Positions 55,995-63,982 of a stretch of 64,000 nucleotides of DNA are shown in pieces. Location of the stretch: assembly GCF_902506535.1 (NCBI RefSeq), contig NZ_LR733826.1:217079-281078 (forward strand). The letters are read 5' to 3'. Position 1 is the first letter of the stretch; each line of letters opens with the position of its first letter. The stretch is from Pseudomonas sp. 8Z (GTDB lineage: Bacteria > Pseudomonadota > Gammaproteobacteria > Pseudomonadales > Pseudomonadaceae). The position numbers and the translations under genes are program-made. Under the pieces are notes generated by a model, which was not told the origin of the DNA, ran no database searches, and saw nothing but the letters and a program-made list of their open reading frames with translations.

Positions 55995-57328
55995 GGTGGT
56001 GCTCCTAGAGTAGTGGAGCTGCCACGAACCGCTGCTAAACGATTATGGGTGGCAGCCGTGCGCGGGTTAGCAGACCGGGACTCTAGGCACCCGGCGCACC
56101 CGAAGGTGCCCCACGCACGGCCGCCATAACACGGAACGGCGGACACAAAAAAAGCGCCTGCTTACCGGTACGGTTGGCGCCTGTGCGCCTAGAGATGTTC
56201 GGGCTGCTAAACCCGGTCGCTGAATTGGCAGCGACAGGCGAACCTTAGCGATTTGTTTGGCACAGGGCAAGAGCTAACGGCCTCAACCGGATAGAGAGCA
56301 CATGCAGAAAAGGGGTGGTTAGCGGGGCTTCCAGGCATTCAATTCCACTTGACTGAAAAATCCTGCTGATCCCGATAAAACTCATATGAATCAGTTGGTT
56401 GAGAGGAATCTAACGAATTGAATGCAGCAGTGTGGTGGCATTCGATTCAGGGGCTCAGAATCGAATGCTTGAGGGCCGATTTTTGCCTTGATTTATGGAC
56501 TGTCGTATTGCTTAGAAAGGGCTGCCTTGCCGAGCGGGTGAGTTCCGCTTGAATTGTGTGGCGGAGCGAAGCCAAAACCTCCAGAGCGCCCGTTGTTTGT
56601 GGGTTCGGCACTGTCGGAACTGAAAATTTTGGCAGTGCCGATTGAGTGGGGCTCGATCGGAACTTGATCGACTGGCTAGGCTTTCTGATCTTGCCCAGCA
56701 GTTTTGGACGCTGGGAGCCCCCTAAGGGTGGGGACTGTAGCCGACTAAAGGGACGTCGTGCGGGAGCTGGCAGCGTCCGATTCTTCTGCGCCTATAGCCC
56801 TGCCTGGCTTTGTGTTGGTCTACATGAATATTGTTTTAAATCATTGGGTTATGATTTTTCGGATGATTCGTACGCGCATTTTTAAAGACGTCCGGTTCCT
56901 AGGCTTGGAAATGGATGTTCGCTGGCCCCCTTGAGAAGAGGGACGAGCCGGGGCTATTGGGAAGCTAGGAGCTGTGATTTGATGGTCAGCTGGTTTCAAG
57001 TTCGGTCAAGGTTGGCGGTCAATGCCCCCAGAGCCCTCTGCAATATAACCCTTTAAAATCAGTGGTTTGAGCGATATTTGACCGAAGTTGAAAAATCCAT
57101 GGTTCGGTCAACCTACCTTTCAACATCTGTGACTGACCTTGAACGTAGTGGCATCAAGCAGGGCCACTGCGCATAGTGCTGCGAGGGCTTTTGGCGGCTT
57201 TAGGAGCAGTGCCAAATCTGCCTGCGAAATCCTGATTTTCTGGTGTTTTCGAGTTTTGGCACTGCTTTGGATATTTGGAGCTGCTTTGGTGGGCTGCCGT
57301 GGGCAGGAACTGTCCGCCTTCTTCCGGC
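55995..57328. promoter_or_regulatory. 1.3-kb non-coding early control region of the Mu-like element
   Basis: No credible repressor or other gene was found, although a Mu-like phage has its repressor here. The region is full of short repeats: CTGCCAC...GTGGCAG forming a hairpin near 56010-56055; GGCACTG/CAGTGCC pairs at about 56615-56640 and at 57207-57264 (GCAGTGCCAAA and TTTGGCACTGC); and TTCGGTCAA at 57001-57009 and 57103-57111 plus its reverse complement at 57078-57086. These look like operators or transposase-binding sites. Confidence 0.5.
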
Positions 57329-57652
57329 CTATATGTATCCAATTTCCTCAAGGCGCCGAAGGATACGCTGTTCCTTCACTCGTAGAGCCCCAAGCTCTAG
57401 GAGCAGATCAACGGACTCTCGGTCGCTCAGGTCTTCCTGCATATCCCTGGCGATCATCGAAGCGGCCTTGTCCTTGGCTCTCAGCCCTTGAGAGTACTGG
57501 CCAAGCGCAGACTTACCAATGAACGTCCCGTGTGTCTGGTGCAGCCACTGGGAAAGCCCGACCAGCTCGGCATAGCCGTTCTCGCGCAGCTTCTGATCCA
57601 GTTCGTCACGTACATGTTTCGGTAGCAGCTCAGCTTTCGAGCGAGGTGGCAT
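57329..57652 (-). CDS. Short DUF3486 (Mu gp27-like) protein
   Basis: A 107-residue protein: MPPRSKAELLPKHVRDELDQKLRENGYAELVGLSQWLHQTHGTFIGKSALGQYSQGLRAKDKAASMIARDMQEDLSDRESVDLLLELGALRVKEQRILRRLEEIGYI. The N-terminal HTH with SKSALxxYSQxL is that of DUF3486/Mu gp27, the small packaging protein, but gp27 proteins are near 180-200 residues and lie with the terminase. Here it is the first gene from the phage end, in the place of the repressor. It may act as a regulator. Confidence 0.75.
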   Translation of the reverse strand: MPPRSKAELLPKHVRDELDQKLRENGYAELVGLSQWLHQTHGTFIGKSALGQYSQGLRAKDKAASMIARDMQEDLSDRESVDLLLELGALRVKEQRILRRLEEIGYI

Positions 57653-58025
57653 GGTTTCTACTCCTTCCGGCTTTTCCGGGAATATACACGGAAGATGTTG
57701 CCCCGAATAGTCCGGGCTTATCGCGCCTCTTCCGGCATTTTCCTCCCCCCTCCAGCAGTGCCAAAGCTGTCACTAACTCACAGGCGAGAATCCAGACCGC
57801 AGCACGCTCAGTCTGATAGACAAGTCGGTGGTTCTCGTGAGGGATCAGCTCGCGAGTACCGGCGACCAAACCCAACCCGCCCTTGTCGGGAAAGTCAGCC
57901 AAGCTGGCAGCCGCCGCACTGAACAACTCATCCATATGCACGGCAGCGCGAGGGTTTTCAGTGGCGATGTATTTCCAGATATCCAGACGATCCTGCAGGG
58001 CCTCGGGTGTCCAAATAACCTGCAT
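57630..58025 (-). pseudogene. parE-type toxin gene, 3' end replaced by the Mu-like element
   Basis: The first 81 codons (58025-57783) are a RelE/ParE toxin: MQVIWTPEALQDRLDIWKYIATENPRAAVHMDELFSAAAASLADFPDKGGLGLVAGTRELIPHENHRLVYQTERAAVWILA. The family would continue with about 15 residues such as LVHTARQWP; here the frame enters the phage terminus at 57782 and adds about 50 unrelated residues (CELVTALALLEGGGKCRKRRD...). The toxin is probably inactive. The start ATG at 58025 overlaps the antitoxin stop (TGATG). Confidence 0.85.
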
Positions 58026-58300
58026 CAATGATCCAAAGCCTTAGCACGGCGAGCGGCGAATTCAGCTTCTACATCATCATTGGATCGGCCCAGGCCAGCC
58101 TCTACCGATAGCCTGGCGGCAGCAACCTTACGTTGCACGAACTCATCATGCTCCCTGGCCTGTTGCTGCTGGCGAATAAAGTCACGCATAAGATCGCGCA
58201 TTACCTGAGAGGCGGGCCGGTGTGCCGCTTGAGCGGCAGCCATGAAGTCTTCGCGCAACTCGGGCTCAAGCTTCAGGTTGAAAACGGCTTCTTTGGCCAT
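58025..58300 (-). CDS. ParD/RHH-type antitoxin
   Basis: A 91-residue protein with a ribbon-helix-helix N-terminus (AVFNLKLEPELREDFMAAAQAAHRPASQVMRDLMRDFIRQQQQ) and an acidic C-terminal tail that would bind the toxin (EAGLGRSNDDVEAEFAARRAKAL). It overlaps the toxin gene and is preceded by a perfect palindrome that may be its own operator. AGGTGAAG is upstream of the start. Confidence 0.88.
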   Translation of the reverse strand: MAKEAVFNLKLEPELREDFMAAAQAAHRPASQVMRDLMRDFIRQQQQAREHDEFVQRKVAAARLSVEAGLGRSNDDVEAEFAARRAKALDH

Positions 58301-58329
58301 GGTGCTTCACCTATCAGTCAATTCGTGAT

Positions 58330-58349
58330 TACAACGTATATACGTTGTA
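58330..58349. promoter_or_regulatory. 20-bp perfect palindrome before parD
   Basis: TACAACGTATATACGTTGTA lies 30 bases upstream of the antitoxin start. Palindromes at this place are normally bound by the antitoxin-toxin complex to repress the operon. Confidence 0.75.
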
Positions 58350-58502
58350 TGCATGCTAACTAATGCTCACGGTGCAGGAAAGCACGCGTCATCGGGTCGG
58401 GGAGGTGGGGCATAAAACTGAAACCTGCCGAACCGCTAGCGATTTTTGTTTCAGAGCATTAGATTTGGCCGGCGAATAAATCGCGTTAAAGGGACTTTAA
58501 GC

Positions 58503-58829
58503 ATGCTCGGGCACAGGATGTTTCTGCTGGTACTGGCGTTTCTTGCCACATTCGCACACGGACAGGTGTACACCTGGGTTGATGAGAGTGGGCAGAAACA
58601 TTTCAGCAGCCAACCTCCTGTAGCCCAGCCCAATATCGAGCCCGTAAAAATCAATCATGGCTACATCGGAGAAGGCAACGTCGTGCCGTCTCCACCTCTA
58701 TCCTTTAGCAGCTCTCCAGCCCCGCTCAATGGCTCGAAAAGCCCCTACGGCCAACCCTTGAAGAAGGTCTCAAGGTTATCAACGGGATTGAACCGAATTG
58801 CATCCTGCACCGATCAAGACGCGCGATAG
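58503..58829 (+). CDS. DUF4124-domain exported protein
   Basis: A 108-residue protein with a signal peptide (1-22: MFLLVLAFLATFAHGQ) followed by VYTWVDESGQKHFSSQPPVAQPNIEPVKI, the DUF4124 motif (YxWxDxxGxxHFS). The rest is Pro/Ser-rich and seems short of structure. DUF4124 proteins are common in Pseudomonas and of unknown role. The ATG at 58503 was chosen because it starts the signal peptide. The next gene follows 57 bases downstream in the same direction. Confidence 0.78.
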   Translation: MLGHRMFLLVLAFLATFAHGQVYTWVDESGQKHFSSQPPVAQPNIEPVKINHGYIGEGNVVPSPPLSFSSSPAPLNGSKSPYGQPLKKVSRLSTGLNRIASCTDQDAR

Positions 58830-58886
58830 CGACCACCCTGCAAGTAGCTAGGCGCTGGTACGCCCGCAAGGAGAGGAGATTCAAGG

Positions 58887-59429
58887 ATGAAGGCTGATAG
58901 AACCGATGCACCGGAATGGCTAACCAGCCGACCACGTAAACGCGGCAATGCTGGAGCGATAATCGCAGGCGTGCTCGGCACCGTAGTTACCCTTGGCGCA
59001 CTCAATGTGGCTGGCCAAGCCTTCCTGCAGACCACCGTAAAGAACCTGGCCGAAAACAGGCAGCAACCAAAGCCCAAGCTGATTGCCGAGATCACCAGAG
59101 CAGAGCCAGCGGCTAGTAAGGACTGGCAACGGATAGTTGAGGAGCAGGTAAGGCGAGACGCAATGCCTCAGCAGCAACCTGAGCAGCCCACCGGCTCAGA
59201 TAGCTCTGCAGAAAAACAGACCGTATTCAACGATGAGAACTACACACCGAGAGGGGCTGACAATGTGCTCAGCCTAGGGGGAAGCTATCAGCCAGTAGAA
59301 CCGGAAAAACCGGCTGGGAAGGTGCGGGTGACTGTTATTAAGGAAACCAAGGATCAAACGTGCTGGCCCTTGAAGGAAGGGAGCATTGAACGGCGAAACT
59401 GCAAATCCTACCTTGGGTTGCAGAGATAA
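58887..59429 (+). CDS. Uncharacterised single-span membrane protein
   Basis: A 180-residue protein: a basic N-terminus (TSRPRKRGN), one membrane helix (about 22-42, AGAIIAGVLGTVVTLGALNVAGQAFL), a Gln/Pro-rich linker, and a C-terminal domain VRVTVIKETKDQTCWPLKEGSIERRNCKSYLGLQR with two cysteines that may pair. GAGAGGAGA precedes the start. The topology suggests a periplasmic C-terminus. Family not recognised; found with the DUF4124 gene as island cargo. Confidence 0.72.
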   Translation: MKADRTDAPEWLTSRPRKRGNAGAIIAGVLGTVVTLGALNVAGQAFLQTTVKNLAENRQQPKPKLIAEITRAEPAASKDWQRIVEEQVRRDAMPQQQPEQPTGSDSSAEKQTVFNDENYTPRGADNVLSLGGSYQPVEPEKPAGKVRVTVIKETKDQTCWPLKEGSIERRNCKSYLGLQR

Positions 59430-59480
59430 TAGAAAAGAGGATGGTTTTGTCTGAAAAATACATAGTATTTATGCTAAGAG

Positions 59481-59861
59481 TTAAAGTAAATTTTCTATGT
59501 TGTCCTGTATTTCCAATAGATGCTTGTTGCAGGCTTCGCTTAATTGATAATAAAAAGAACTTTTTAAGGAGTCACTCCTTTCATCGTTGGTGACATAGGA
59601 CTCAATAGTGTTCTGCACTTCTTTTGATCCATATACGAGAATTTTGCTAGTGACATCGGAAGGCCAGGTTTCGTCGGCAAGCGAAGAGCCAATTTTATCA
59701 AGAGCTTCGGTGTAAATAGATAAGAGACGGTCATGCTTCAGTCTAAGAAGCTCTATCTTCTTCTCAATGCGCCACTGCATGCGATTAATAATAAGTGTAG
59801 CTATTGGTACTATGCTGGCAATTAGAGCGCCAAAAAGTATACTTAAAGTTTGATCCATCAT
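59481..59861 (-). CDS. Small membrane-anchored coiled-coil protein
   Basis: A 126-residue protein: one N-terminal membrane helix (about 5-24, LSILFGALIASIVPIATLII), then a charged helix RMQWRIEKKIELLRLKHDRLLSIYTEALDKIGSSL and a helical domain. The gene is clearly AT-richer than the core genes. AAGGATTACT precedes the start. It lies 78 bases after the HEPN-like gene on the same strand. No family recognised. Confidence 0.72.
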   Translation of the reverse strand: MMDQTLSILFGALIASIVPIATLIINRMQWRIEKKIELLRLKHDRLLSIYTEALDKIGSSLADETWPSDVTSKILVYGSKEVQNTIESYVTNDERSDSLKSSFYYQLSEACNKHLLEIQDNIENLL

Positions 59862-59939
59862 AGTAATCCTTTACGATTTTATTAATGTTGACTGTGCTAA
59901 GAGGCTCTACAGAGGAACGGGGGTAAGGATGAGTATGGA

Positions 59940-60404
59940 TTAACTAAAATTTTCCTTGTATGCAGTGTGGGTTATATACTTAAGGTGTGTGGCAAATCTG
60001 CTTAAAGTGTCATCTGCAATGACAGGTGATTCGGCTTCATAGCTGTATCGGTATCTGGTGAAGGCGAAGTTATATTTTTCCAGGATTTTGGGAATGTCAA
60101 ATTTAGACTGATTTAGAAGGTTTATTTTTTCAATCATGCTTGGATGTATTTTAGAGTAAAGATCAAGCAGACTGTGGCCATTGACTTTTTCAGCGAAAAC
60201 ATGATTAACAGGGCCGCCAAAAGCAGGGGTAAAACAGTCTTTCGAGATAAAGCTTTTAAGATATATTTCAACTGCAAGTGCGGCGTTGACGATCGAAGGC
60301 CAATAAAGTTTCTGTTCTAGACAAAGGCGTGATACATGTTCATATTCGTCGGCTTCTTCCCAGACATTTTTATTAGGCAATATGGTCATGATTGAATCCA
60401 GCAT
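59940..60404 (-). CDS. HEPN-like protein
   Basis: A 154-residue helical protein. SRLCLEQKLYWPSIVNAALAVEIYLKSFISKDCF and GHSLLDLYSKIHPSMIEKI resemble the two central helices of HEPN-domain proteins (a 'Y.PA...A..A.E..LK' and 'H.L..L...' pattern), often RNases or nucleotide-binding partners in toxin or defence systems. The canonical RxxxxH motif is not evident; RYRYSYE is present instead. AT-rich. The start could be 60404 or 60389. It is next to attR, a usual place for cargo. Confidence 0.6.
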   Translation of the reverse strand: MLDSIMTILPNKNVWEEADEYEHVSRLCLEQKLYWPSIVNAALAVEIYLKSFISKDCFTPAFGGPVNHVFAEKVNGHSLLDLYSKIHPSMIEKINLLNQSKFDIPKILEKYNFAFTRYRYSYEAESPVIADDTLSRFATHLKYITHTAYKENFS

Positions 60405-60477
60405 AGAAATGGGTTGAATAAGCGAATGAAAGCATAGATCAAAGGGACAGCCTCAGAAAAAGAAATGTCGAAATCAA

Positions 60478-60568
60478 CGGGCAGCAGAGTGCCGCAATGG
60501 GCAGTAGGTATTAAGCGAAAGGCTTGATTTTTCTGGCTTTGGGCGGTGATGGGCAGCAACGGGCAACA
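60478..60568 (+). repeat. Four direct repeats inside attR (possible integrase arm sites)
   Basis: CGGGCAGCA (60478), TGGGCAGTA (60498), TGGGCAGCA (60550) and CGGGCAACA (60560) run in the same direction just inside attR. Tyrosine integrases of P4 type bind such arm sites beside the core. Confidence 0.5.
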
Positions 60569-60576
60569 GCTAAAAC

Positions 60577-60604
60577 GGGTTCAAATCCCTATCTTCCCGC
60601 CATA
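60577..60604 (+). repeat. attR: 28-bp copy of the tRNA-Ser 3' end
   Basis: Exact copy, in the same orientation, of 44542-44569, with no tRNA body upstream of it. It marks the right edge of the island. Confidence 0.92.
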
Positions 60605-60606
60605 CG

Positions 60607-60645
60607 AAAAAGCCCCGTGATTCATAGAATCAAGGGGCTTTTGCT
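60607..60645 (+). terminator. Original tRNA-Ser terminator, now after attR
   Basis: AAGCCCCGTGATTC and GAATCAAGGGGCTT pair, followed by TTGCTTTT. This is probably where the tRNA transcript ended before the island inserted. Confidence 0.8.
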
Positions 60646-60725
60646 TTTCTGGCTCAAAGGGCTTGTCCTAACCGCTATTTGGGCTCGGTGAGGGCGCAGA
60701 TGCTGGCCCTCACTGCAGGCACGGG

Positions 60726-62666
60726 TCAGGATTTGAAGCGGCCCACCAGGCCATTGAGCTCCTGGGAGAGCTGCGAAAGCCTGCCAGAGTCTTCCTGTGC
60801 CGAGATGGCCAAGTCTTCTACTTGCCGGGCTTCGTCGTAGATCTGCTGGATATGCCGGTTGATCTCTTCGGCGACGCTGTGCTGCTCTTCCGCCGCAGCC
60901 GAAATCTGTAGGTTCTGGTCGCGGATCTCGTTGACCGAGGTTTCGATGCCCTCGAAGCTGTCCTTGGCCTGCGTGATGGACGATACGCTTTCCTGAGATA
61001 GATTCAGACAGCTTTCCATCTTCTGCGACACTTCCTGAGTTTTTTCACTCAGGGTGCTGAGCAGTTGGTCGATCTCGCCGGTGGAGTCCGACGTACGCTT
61101 GGCCAGGGCTCGTACTTCATCCGCGACTACCGCGAAACCACGGCCCTGGTCGCCCGCGCGGGCGGCCTCGATGGCGGCGTTGAGCGCGAGCAGGTTGGTC
61201 TGCTCGGCGATCGCGCGGATGGTGCCGAGAATCTGGTTGATGTTGCGGCTGCCGGTTTCCAGCTCGACCATCGCTTGGGACGATTCGCTCAAGCGACTGC
61301 CGAGGCGGTTGACCTTGTTGGTGGTGACTTCGATTTGTTGTTTGCCTTCTGCTACCCGGCGATAGCCGTCTTCAGCAGCACTGGCGGCACTGCTGCAGGA
61401 ACGGGCCACTTCGTTGGCGGTGGCAACCATCTCGTTGAACGCGGTGGAGACCAGTTCCACCGCCTCGCGTTGGCGACCGGCTGCCAGGTTCATGTCGCTG
61501 GCCAGTTGGCTGTTCGAGCTGGAGGCATCGCTGAGGTTGCTCGATGCCGCGCCGATGTTGTTCACCAACTGGCGGATGGCGGCGAGGAACTTGTTGAACC
61601 AGCCGGCCAGTTCGGCGGTTTCGTCGCGGCCCTGGATTGCCAGGTCGCGGCGCAGGTCGCCTTCACCCTGAGCGATCTGCTGCAGGCCGGTGGTGACTTG
61701 GCTGATCGGTTTGACGATGACGCGCGAGAAGGCCATCGCTACGCCGGCGAACAGCACGGCCAGCAACACAACGATGGCCGTGGTCACCAGGGTCATGCGA
61801 GTCGCCGAAGCCATCACCTCGCTGCGCTCGATCAGGCCGATGAAGCGCCAGCCCAGCTCTGGCGATGTCCATACGTTGGCCATGTACTTCACGCCGTCTA
61901 TCTCGACTTCAGCCGAGCCTTGTTCGGTGGCGGCGAGCTGGGCGTACGCAGCGCCGAGTTCCTTGAGTGGCTTGAAGCCGTGATCAGCGTTGTGTGGGTC
62001 AACCAGCACGATGCCGTTTTCCACCAGCATGACGTAGCCGCTGTTGCCGAGCTTGATGGTCTTGACCAGCTCCGTGAGGTTCTTCAGCGAGACACTGACG
62101 ACGAACACGCCCTTGGGCTTGCCGCTGGCGTCCGCCATGGTTCTGGCCACGCCGACCAGGGCCAGGTCGTCTTTATCGTAGTAGTAAGCCGGGGTTCGTA
62201 CTGCCTTGCCGGGTGTGGCCATGGCGGCTTTGTACCACGGGCGTGCGCGTGGATCGTAGTTGGCTAGTTGAGGGTCGTCAGGCCATTTCGCGTAAGTGCC
62301 GTCCTCCAGGCCGATCGACAGGATGGCGGCCGCCGGGTGGCTGGTGCCATAGCGCGCAAAGGCATCGATGATGGCGCTGGTGCTGGCCGTCATGGGCTGA
62401 CTGGCCGCATCGGCTGCGGTGTAGTTCTTGAGGGTGGTGATGGACGTGTACGTCTCATCTTTGGCCATTTGCTCGACGTTCTGCACGGTGGCATCGAAGA
62501 ACTGACGCATGCTGCCGTCGATCTGGCGGATTTCACGCGTGCTGCTGTCGATGAAGTTGTTCATCGCTTCCGAGCGCGTATTCATTACCGAGATCAAGCC
62601 GACCAGGATCACCGGGATAAAGGCAACTAGCACAAAGGCCATCACTAGCTTGGTTTTTATTTTCAT
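60726..62666 (-). CDS. Methyl-accepting chemotaxis protein with dCache_1 sensor
   Basis: A 646-residue chemoreceptor. The first membrane helix is at about 6-28; the periplasmic dCache domain at 30-280 holds [20 protein letters not shown]...YYYDKDD, the Y..R.W(Y)...Y.D pattern of amino-acid-binding dCache domains as in PctA. A second helix (about 282-303), a HAMP domain and a long signalling hairpin follow, with the tip [37 protein letters not shown]. The start at 62666 begins [11 protein letters not shown]; 62678 adds four residues. It ends without a CheR-tethering pentapeptide. Confidence 0.94.
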   Translation of the reverse strand: MKIKTKLVMAFVLVAFIPVILVGLISVMNTRSEAMNNFIDSSTREIRQIDGSMRQFFDATVQNVEQMAKDETYTSITTLKNYTAADAASQPMTASTSAIIDAFARYGTSHPAAAILSIGLEDGTYAKWPDDPQLANYDPRARPWYKAAMATPGKAVRTPAYYYDKDDLALVGVARTMADASGKPKGVFVVSVSLKNLTELVKTIKLGNSGYVMLVENGIVLVDPHNADHGFKPLKELGAAYAQLAATEQGSAEVEIDGVKYMANVWTSPELGWRFIGLIERSEVMASATRMTLVTTAIVVLLAVLFAGVAMAFSRVIVKPISQVTTGLQQIAQGEGDLRRDLAIQGRDETAELAGWFNKFLAAIRQLVNNIGAASSNLSDASSSNSQLASDMNLAAGRQREAVELVSTAFNEMVATANEVARSCSSAASAAEDGYRRVAEGKQQIEVTTNKVNRLGSRLSESSQAMVELETGSRNINQILGTIRAIAEQTNLLALNAAIEAARAGDQGRGFAVVADEVRALAKRTSDSTGEIDQLLSTLSEKTQEVSQKMESCLNLSQESVSSITQAKDSFEGIETSVNEIRDQNLQISAAAEEQHSVAEEINRHIQQIYDEARQVEDLAISAQEDSGRLSQLSQELNGLVGRFKS

Positions 62667-62955
62667 GTATAGATCCATCTAACTGTGTGCAGGAAAAATG
62701 CCTATATGGCTATGTTTCTCTATCGGCCGCGAGTTGAGAAACCGAAGAGCAAAGATTTTCCGGGGCGCTGTTTGCCATCCGTATCCTGATGTTTTCTAAG
62801 GCGCAGGCGCTGCAAAGCTGACTCTATGCCGTGTCCCTATACCGATAAATGCTCGGAGCGCTCTTGCCTGACCTCACTGAATCCGAGGTTCGGGCAAGGT
62901 CATTCGAGGGGGCTGATCGTGATGGCGTGGGGCGGTTACGTCTTGGATTGGAGGC

Positions 62956-63882
62956 TCAATCGTCGTCATCCTGCGGCAGTTGTATCTCGTCCATCTTGAG
63001 TTCGAGACGGTAGCCGAGGGCCAGGAATAAGGCCTGGCATAGGCAGAGGGTGGCGCTGAGTGAGCGGAAGGCGAAGGCGCTGCCTTCGTTGACCAGCAGC
63101 AGGGCATTGGCGCGTTTGGCCAGCGGGGAAAGTGTGCTGTCGGTGATGATCAGGGTCTTGGCCTTGTTGTGCTGGGCAATCCGCACGCACTGTTGGCTCT
63201 CTTTGCCGTAGGGGCTGAAGCTGATCGCGATTAGCAGGTCGCCCTGGGTGATGCTGCGCATTTGTTCGCGATATCCCCCTCCTAGGCCGGTGATGAGGTG
63301 AATGCGCTTGTTGGTGTGCTGCAGGTTGTAGACCAGGTAGTCGGCAACCGCGAAGGAGCGGCGCACCCCCACCACGTAGATATTTTCGGCGTTGACCAGC
63401 AGGTCGACGGCCTTCTCGAACGCCGCGTCGTCGAGTTCTTCGCTGAGCCGATCCAGGCCCGAGCGCGTGGCGTTGATGCATTCGCGTGCCAGATCGCCAC
63501 TGCCGACGCGCTGGCTCTTGTTGGCAATCATGTTGCGGATGCGTTGCTGGTAGTTCTGTACCGGTGTGGTCTTGTGCGTGTAGGCCTCGCGGAACAGTGC
63601 CTGCATGTCGCTGAAGCCCTTGAAGCCGAAGCGTTGCGAGAAGCGCACGATGGCTGAGGGGTGAACCTCGCACTGGCTGGCGATGTCGCTGATACGGTCG
63701 ACCATGACGCGGTCGCTCTGCTGACTGACGTAGGCCGCAACACGTTTAAGTTGTCGTGGCAGGGCTTCGTAGTCGCGGGTAATGCAGGCCAGCAGTTGCT
63801 CGACGTTGCCGGGCAGGTTGCTTAGCTGAGTGCTACTGCTGAGGTCGTCGGTCGAGGCATTGGAGGGCATGGGCAGTCTCAT
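62956..63882 (-). CDS. RpiR/MurR-family regulator with SIS domain, possibly IolR
   Basis: A 308-residue regulator. The N-terminal HTH_6 domain (about 30-105) has RQLKRVAAYVSQQSDRVMVDRISDIASQCEVHPSAIVRFSQRFGFKGFSDMQALFREAY. The SIS sugar-phosphate domain (about 150-285) has NIYVVGVRRSFAVADYLVYNLQHTNKRIHLITG and DLLIAISFSPYGKES. A perfect palindrome with GGAA-N6-TTCC, the operator form described for IolR of myo-inositol catabolism, lies 70 bases upstream. Inositol genes would be expected beyond the window. HexR, the other common RpiR protein, has a different site. The start could also be 63870. Confidence 0.88.
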   Translation of the reverse strand: MRLPMPSNASTDDLSSSTQLSNLPGNVEQLLACITRDYEALPRQLKRVAAYVSQQSDRVMVDRISDIASQCEVHPSAIVRFSQRFGFKGFSDMQALFREAYTHKTTPVQNYQQRIRNMIANKSQRVGSGDLARECINATRSGLDRLSEELDDAAFEKAVDLLVNAENIYVVGVRRSFAVADYLVYNLQHTNKRIHLITGLGGGYREQMRSITQGDLLIAISFSPYGKESQQCVRIAQHNKAKTLIITDSTLSPLAKRANALLLVNEGSAFAFRSLSATLCLCQALFLALGYRLELKMDEIQLPQDDDD

Positions 63883-63952
63883 GGTGGGTTCTTATGTCGG
63901 CAAGTTAACCGATTCGGCAGGCGGCGTCGAAGCCACCTAGTGCTGATTTCCG

Positions 63953-63982
63953 GATTTTATGGAAATTAAATTCCATAAAATC
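63953..63982. promoter_or_regulatory. Palindromic operator upstream of the RpiR-type gene
   Basis: GATTTTATGGAA and TTCCATAAAATC are exact reverse complements, 12 bp each with a 6-base centre (ATTAAA). The core is GGAA-N6-TTCC. It sits in an AT-rich region that likely serves divergent promoters, one for the regulator and one for genes beyond the right edge. Confidence 0.8.

Larger units (their letters stand above)
44668..57782. mobile_element. Defective Mu-like transposable prophage
   Basis: The left end reads TGTAAGG and then, at exactly 17 bases from the terminus, TTTGGCAC. The right end, read inward on the minus strand, is TGTGAG and again TTTGGCAC at 17 bases. Over the first 25 bases the two ends agree at 17. 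More TTTGGCAC copies follow at the left (44707, 44753), like the clustered transposase sites of Mu. All genes inside run on the minus strand from the transposase side (right) to the tape measure (left). Packaging, portal, sheath, baseplate, fibre and lysis genes are absent. The 5-bp flanks (GCTGC and GGCGA) do not match, so no target duplication is left. Confidence 0.7.
44542..60604. mobile_element. 16-kb genomic island integrated at tRNA-Ser, integrase lost
   Basis: The direct 28-bp repeats bound a stretch of foreign DNA: a Mu-like defective prophage, a toxin-antitoxin remnant and AT-rich cargo genes. No integrase gene or fragment was found next to either att site. Four copies of a [CT]GGGCA[GA][CT]A motif just inside attR look like integrase arm sites. 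The island could still be moved by an integrase supplied from elsewhere, but by itself it seems trapped. Confidence 0.85.

Noticed and set aside
56646..56885. 79-residue frame as the missing phage repressor
   Set aside because: No HTH, no good ribosome site, and composition like non-coding DNA.
57139..57522. 127-residue frame in the control region
   Set aside because: It runs through the operator-like repeats and opposes the DUF3486 gene; no domain is seen.
44663..57787. 5-bp target-site duplication around the Mu-like element
   Set aside because: The flanks are GCTGC and GGCGA; they do not match, so no duplication is claimed.
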